NCBI RefSeq assembly: GCF_022763245.1
Contig: NZ_JALEGV010000034.1
Location: 1 to 64,000 of the forward strand
Source of the DNA: Oricola sp.
Lineage (GTDB): Bacteria; Pseudomonadota; Alphaproteobacteria; Rhizobiales; Rhizobiaceae
DNA: 64,000 bases
Reading direction: 5' to 3'
The position numbers and the translations under genes were made by a program. The notes below the pieces were generated by a model. That model saw nothing but the letters and a program-made list of their open reading frames with translations. It had not been told where the DNA came from and did not search any database. Below are positions 61,480 to 64,000 of this stretch, one piece after another; position 1 is the stretch's first letter, and each line of letters opens with the position of its first letter.

Positions 61480-62376
61480 ATGAACTGGGAAGACGGACGA
61501 CTGTTCCTCGCCGTGGCGCGGGCGGGGCAGATGCTGGCAGCGGCCAAGGCGCTCGGCATCAACCAGGCGACGCTCAGCCGCCGCATGGCCGCGCTTGAAC
61601 ACTCGCTCGGCGCGAACCTCCTGATCCGGCGCGCCACGGGCTGCGAACTCACCGACGAGGGCGAGGCGCTGGCGGAATCGCTGGAGCGGGCGGAGGCCGA
61701 ATTTCTGCAGGCGCAGTCGCTGTTCGACCATGCCGGACCGGAAATATCCGGCACGGTGCGCATTGGCGCGCCGGACGGGTTCGGCGTCTCCTTTCTGGCG
61801 CCGCGCCTGGCGCATCTCGCCGAGCGCCATCCCGACCTCACCATCCAGCTCGTGCCGGTGCCGCAGGCCTTCTCGCTGTCGAAGCGCGAGGCCGATATCG
61901 CGGTGATGGTCGGCCGACCGGAGCAGGGCAGGCTGGTGGCGCAGAAGCTCACCGACTACACGCTCGGCCTCTATGCCTCACGGGAATATGCACACCGGCA
62001 CGGCCAGCCGGAAACCACCGACGATCTGCGCGACCATCGCCTCGTCGGCTATGTGGAAGACCTGATCTATTCCGCCTCGCTCAACTATGCGCCGTCCTTC
62101 TGGTCGGGCTGGCGCTCGCAGGTCGAGATTTCCAGCGCCACGGGCCAGCTCGAGGCCGTGCGGGCGGGGGCGGGGATCGGCGTTCTGCATGACTATCTGG
62201 CCACCGGTCACGACGATCTCGTTCCCGTCCTGCCGGATCTGTCGGCGCAGCGCGCCTACTGGATCGTCCATCATGAGAGCCTGCGCGGTCTCGCGCGCAT
62301 CAAGGCGGCGACATCGTTCCTCGCCGAAATCGTGAAACAGGATGCGGGCCGCTTCGTCCGCGCGGCGCGGCCCTGA
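61480..62376 (+). CDS. LysR-family transcriptional regulator (probable regulator of mmsA)
   Basis: The 298-residue protein has the LysR winged-helix start MNWEDGRLFLAVARAGQMLA, helix-turn-helix ALGINQATLSRRMAALEHSL and the effector domain with TIQLVPVPQAFSLSKREADI. Divergence from mmsA, and the operator-like dyads between them, suggest it controls mmsA and itself. AGGGTGGAGAC precedes the ATG. The ligand is not known. A hairpin terminator follows. Confidence 0.9.
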   Translation: MNWEDGRLFLAVARAGQMLAAAKALGINQATLSRRMAALEHSLGANLLIRRATGCELTDEGEALAESLERAEAEFLQAQSLFDHAGPEISGTVRIGAPDGFGVSFLAPRLAHLAERHPDLTIQLVPVPQAFSLSKREADIAVMVGRPEQGRLVAQKLTDYTLGLYASREYAHRHGQPETTDDLRDHRLVGYVEDLIYSASLNYAPSFWSGWRSQVEISSATGQLEAVRAGAGIGVLHDYLATGHDDLVPVLPDLSAQRAYWIVHHESLRGLARIKAATSFLAEIVKQDAGRFVRAARP

Positions 62377-62386
62377 TGCCATGAAA

Positions 62387-62415
62387 GACCCGCCCGGCAC
62401 GGGGCCGGACGGGTC
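62387..62415. terminator. Hairpin between the LysR gene and the TRAP-binding protein gene
   Basis: GACCCG-c-CCGGC (62387-62398) pairs with GCCGG-a-CGGGTC (62404-62415), 11 bp with one mismatch. It lies between convergent genes and can act on both, though the T-run is weak. Confidence 0.5.
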
Positions 62416-62445
62416 GTACCGTCTCATCGATGGGCAAAAGGCGCG

Positions 62446-63435
62446 TTATTCGGCCTTGAGCGCCTCGACATAGGCCGATGCTTCAAGCCCGGCAGCGTCC
62501 GCGTCGGCGATGACCTTCTCGACAACCGGCGCCGATGCCGCGTTGAACTTCGCGGCTTCCTCGTCGGACAGCGTGATCACTTCCTTGCCCTCGGTCGTCC
62601 CGAACGCGTCGAGCGCCTTAGCGGCGATCCCGAGCCATGCCGCATTGGCCGACAGCGCCGCCTCGCGTCCGGCCTTGAGCACCACCGCCTGCTGGTCGTC
62701 GCTGAGGCCGCTGAACGAGTCGCGGTTCATGATCAGGAAGAAGCTCGAGATCGTCGAATCCATGCCAGTGGTGATGTATTTCGTCACCTCGGCCAGCTTG
62801 AACGAACCGAGCGTCGTCGCGTCGATCATGGCGCCGTCGATCACGCCGGTCTGCATCGAGTTGTAGATTTCAGGCGCCGGCATCGACACCGGCGTCGCGC
62901 CCCAGGCCTCGACCACGAGGCCGGCATTGCGCGACGGCACGCGGATCTTCAGGCCGGCGAGATCCTCAAGCGAGCGGATCGGCTTTTCCGCCGTGAACAG
63001 CAGGTTCGGCGCGTTGTTCCAGAGGCCCAGCAGCGCCACGCGCCTGTATTCGCCGGAGAGCTTGTCGATGTTGTCGAGCACGCGCTCCGTGCCCGTCGCC
63101 GCGTCGATCACGCCCGGAAGTTCGGTCAGCAGCGTCTTCGGGAAGTTCGACGCGGTGTAGCCCGGCAGGCCGAAGGCGATGTCGGTCACGCCGTCAACGG
63201 CGCGGTTGTACTGTTCGGCCGGCCCGGCGCCCAGTTCGCCGCCCATGAAGACCCGGACCGTCACAGCGCCGTCGGTCTCGGCCGCGATCGTCTCGGCGAA
63301 GGGCGTGTAGGTGCCCTCGACGATGAAATGGGATGGCGGCTGGAAATCGGCGAGCTTCAGTTCGGTGGCCGAAGCCGCCGAAGCCGAAAGCCCGGCGGCG
63401 ACCGCCAGTGCGGCACTCAGTTTCTGAAAACGCAT
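62446..63435 (-). CDS. TRAP transporter substrate-binding protein (DctP family)
   Basis: TRAP binding proteins bring carboxylates or related compounds to a membrane pair DctQM. The 329-residue protein has a signal peptide (about 1-23, ASAASA-TE) and the DctP domain: KLADFQPPSHFIVEGTYTPF, FMGGELGAGPAEQYNRAVDG, LEDLAGLKIRVPSRNAGLVV and MPAPEIYNSMQTGVIDGAMI. The conserved Arg of the binding site is in IRVPSRNA. ATG 63435 follows AAGGGAGGATATGTG. The DctQ and DctM genes are not in this window and may lie elsewhere. It is close to the methyltransferase gene (50 bp), so the two may act on the same substrate. Confidence 0.9.
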   Translation of the reverse strand: MRFQKLSAALAVAAGLSASAASATELKLADFQPPSHFIVEGTYTPFAETIAAETDGAVTVRVFMGGELGAGPAEQYNRAVDGVTDIAFGLPGYTASNFPKTLLTELPGVIDAATGTERVLDNIDKLSGEYRRVALLGLWNNAPNLLFTAEKPIRSLEDLAGLKIRVPSRNAGLVVEAWGATPVSMPAPEIYNSMQTGVIDGAMIDATTLGSFKLAEVTKYITTGMDSTISSFFLIMNRDSFSGLSDDQQAVVLKAGREAALSANAAWLGIAAKALDAFGTTEGKEVITLSDEEAAKFNAASAPVVEKVIADADAAGLEASAYVEALKAE

Positions 63436-63485
63436 CACATATCCTCCCTTGGTTGGATGCAATCGGTCAAAGGCGAACGCCGTCG

Positions 63486-64000
63486 TCACGTCTGGGCCCG
63501 GTATTCGGCCCGCGCGGCGGCGTGGATCGGCCACGGATGCACTTGCGCGCCAACCTCCATCTGAACGTGACGCTCGACATGCGGCTTCTTGGTGCCGCCG
63601 TCCTTCTCGCCCCACAGGATGTTCAGCTTCGTGCCTTGTTCGCCGAGGTCGGAGCGCACCATCGCAAGCGAAATCCAGGCCCGCTCGTTGGCGGAATAGA
63701 CCGGGTAGGTCGACACGCCGACCTGTTCGCCGTCCAGTAGAACCTGGTCGTAGGGATGGGCGGCATAATGGCTGGCCGGCAGTTCCATCAGTTTCGGACC
63801 CGGAAAGGCGTCCATCATGCCGGCGAAGATCTTCAGAACGTCGTCCCTGTCCCAGATCAGCGTGACCTTGGTCCGATGCTCCTGCTCCGCCATTGTCTCG
63901 AGCGCCGCGCGGCCGATGAAGTCGTGATCGAACCGGACCACGCGCCCGTAGTCGAGATCCCAGGGCGTCAGGTAATAGTCTTCGACATTGTCCGGCTGGA
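63486..64000 (-). CDS. GcvT-family tetrahydrofolate-dependent methyltransferase/demethylase, C-terminal part (runs off the right edge)
   Basis: The minus-strand frame stays open to the window edge. Beyond the GTG at 63941 it reads PDNVEDYYLTPWDLDYGRVV and then FDHDFIGRAALE, the signature of GcvT-like aminomethyltransferases, such as LigM-type O-demethylases and DmdA. These move a methyl group to tetrahydrofolate. The C-terminal beta-barrel domain follows (PHVERHVQMEVGAQ). Here the part visible is about 171 residues. The substrate is not decidable; adjacency to a TRAP binding protein suggests uptake of a methylated compound such as an aromatic methyl ether or DMSP. Confidence 0.85.
   Translation of the reverse strand, partial: QPDNVEDYYLTPWDLDYGRVVRFDHDFIGRAALETMAEQEHRTKVTLIWDRDDVLKIFAGMMDAFPGPKLMELPASHYAAHPYDQVLLDGEQVGVSTYPVYSANERAWISLAMVRSDLGEQGTKLNILWGEKDGGTKKPHVERHVQMEVGAQVHPWPIHAAARAEYRAQT

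Overview
The window looks like a chromosomal segment of an alphaproteobacterium of the order Hyphomicrobiales (rhizobia/Brucella relatives), probably a marine or salt-tolerant one. The signs are MucR/Ros and IalB family proteins, the recG / sdhE-mfd head-to-head arrangement, an HspQ gene, FnrL-type regulation and a glucosylglycerol (osmolyte) operon. Most of the window is GC-rich. The first 1.2 kb is visibly AT-rich and was probably acquired.

Layout. (1) 1-8973 is an integrated mobile element. From the left it holds the edge of an IS3-family insertion sequence, an AT-rich gene for a membrane-anchored protein with a duplicated cysteine domain, ardA, a small accessory protein, a MobA/MobL (MOBQ) relaxase, a candidate oriT made of three inverted repeats and a nic-like core, a VirD4/TraG-type coupling ATPase, an HtpX-like membrane protease, a MucR/Ros regulator, a 38-codon ORF and a tyrosine integrase. 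It abuts the 3' end of an intact tRNA-Lys gene (8973-9048). No type IV secretion genes are visible, so it is either a mobilizable element or the right end of a larger conjugative one. (2) 9.2-25 kb is core genome: ccdA, an EamA permease, glmU, recG, sdhE-mfd, an IalB-family protein, a YejA-like peptide-binding protein with an FrnE-like oxidoreductase, hspQ, an AEC transporter and a UbiH-family hydroxylase. (3) 25.3-30.1 kb is a complete BMP-type (nucleoside/purine-like) ABC importer. (4) 30.1-34.8 kb is a gpsA / HAD phosphatase / ggpS operon for glucosylglycerol, followed by a GT87 membrane glycosyltransferase.

(5) 35.2-48.9 kb is the most striking region. It carries ppsA, pfkB, glk, a phosphoribosyltransferase, a polymer-domain membrane protein, an L,D-transpeptidase, two tandem-domain universal stress proteins, a Ca2+/cation antiporter, a Ca2+-type P-ATPase and an [4Fe-4S]-type FNR regulator. 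Six sites of the form TTGA-N6-TCAA lie in front of these genes, and none was noticed elsewhere in the window. I infer a local low-oxygen survival regulon controlled by the resident FNR. Its gene content resembles the mycobacterial DosR dormancy regulon.

(6) 48.9-59.7 kb is a same-strand catabolic cluster: a LysR regulator, a polyamine-type ABC importer (Tat-exported binding protein, two permeases, ATPase), then a form-II CO-dehydrogenase-like molybdenum hydroxylase (S, L, M), an alpha/beta hydrolase and a CoxG-like protein. Together they look like uptake plus hydroxylation of an unidentified organic, probably N-containing, compound. (7) 59.9-64 kb holds mmsA with a divergent LysR regulator, a TRAP-transporter binding protein, and the 3' part of a GcvT/LigM/DmdA-family methyltransferase cut by the window edge.
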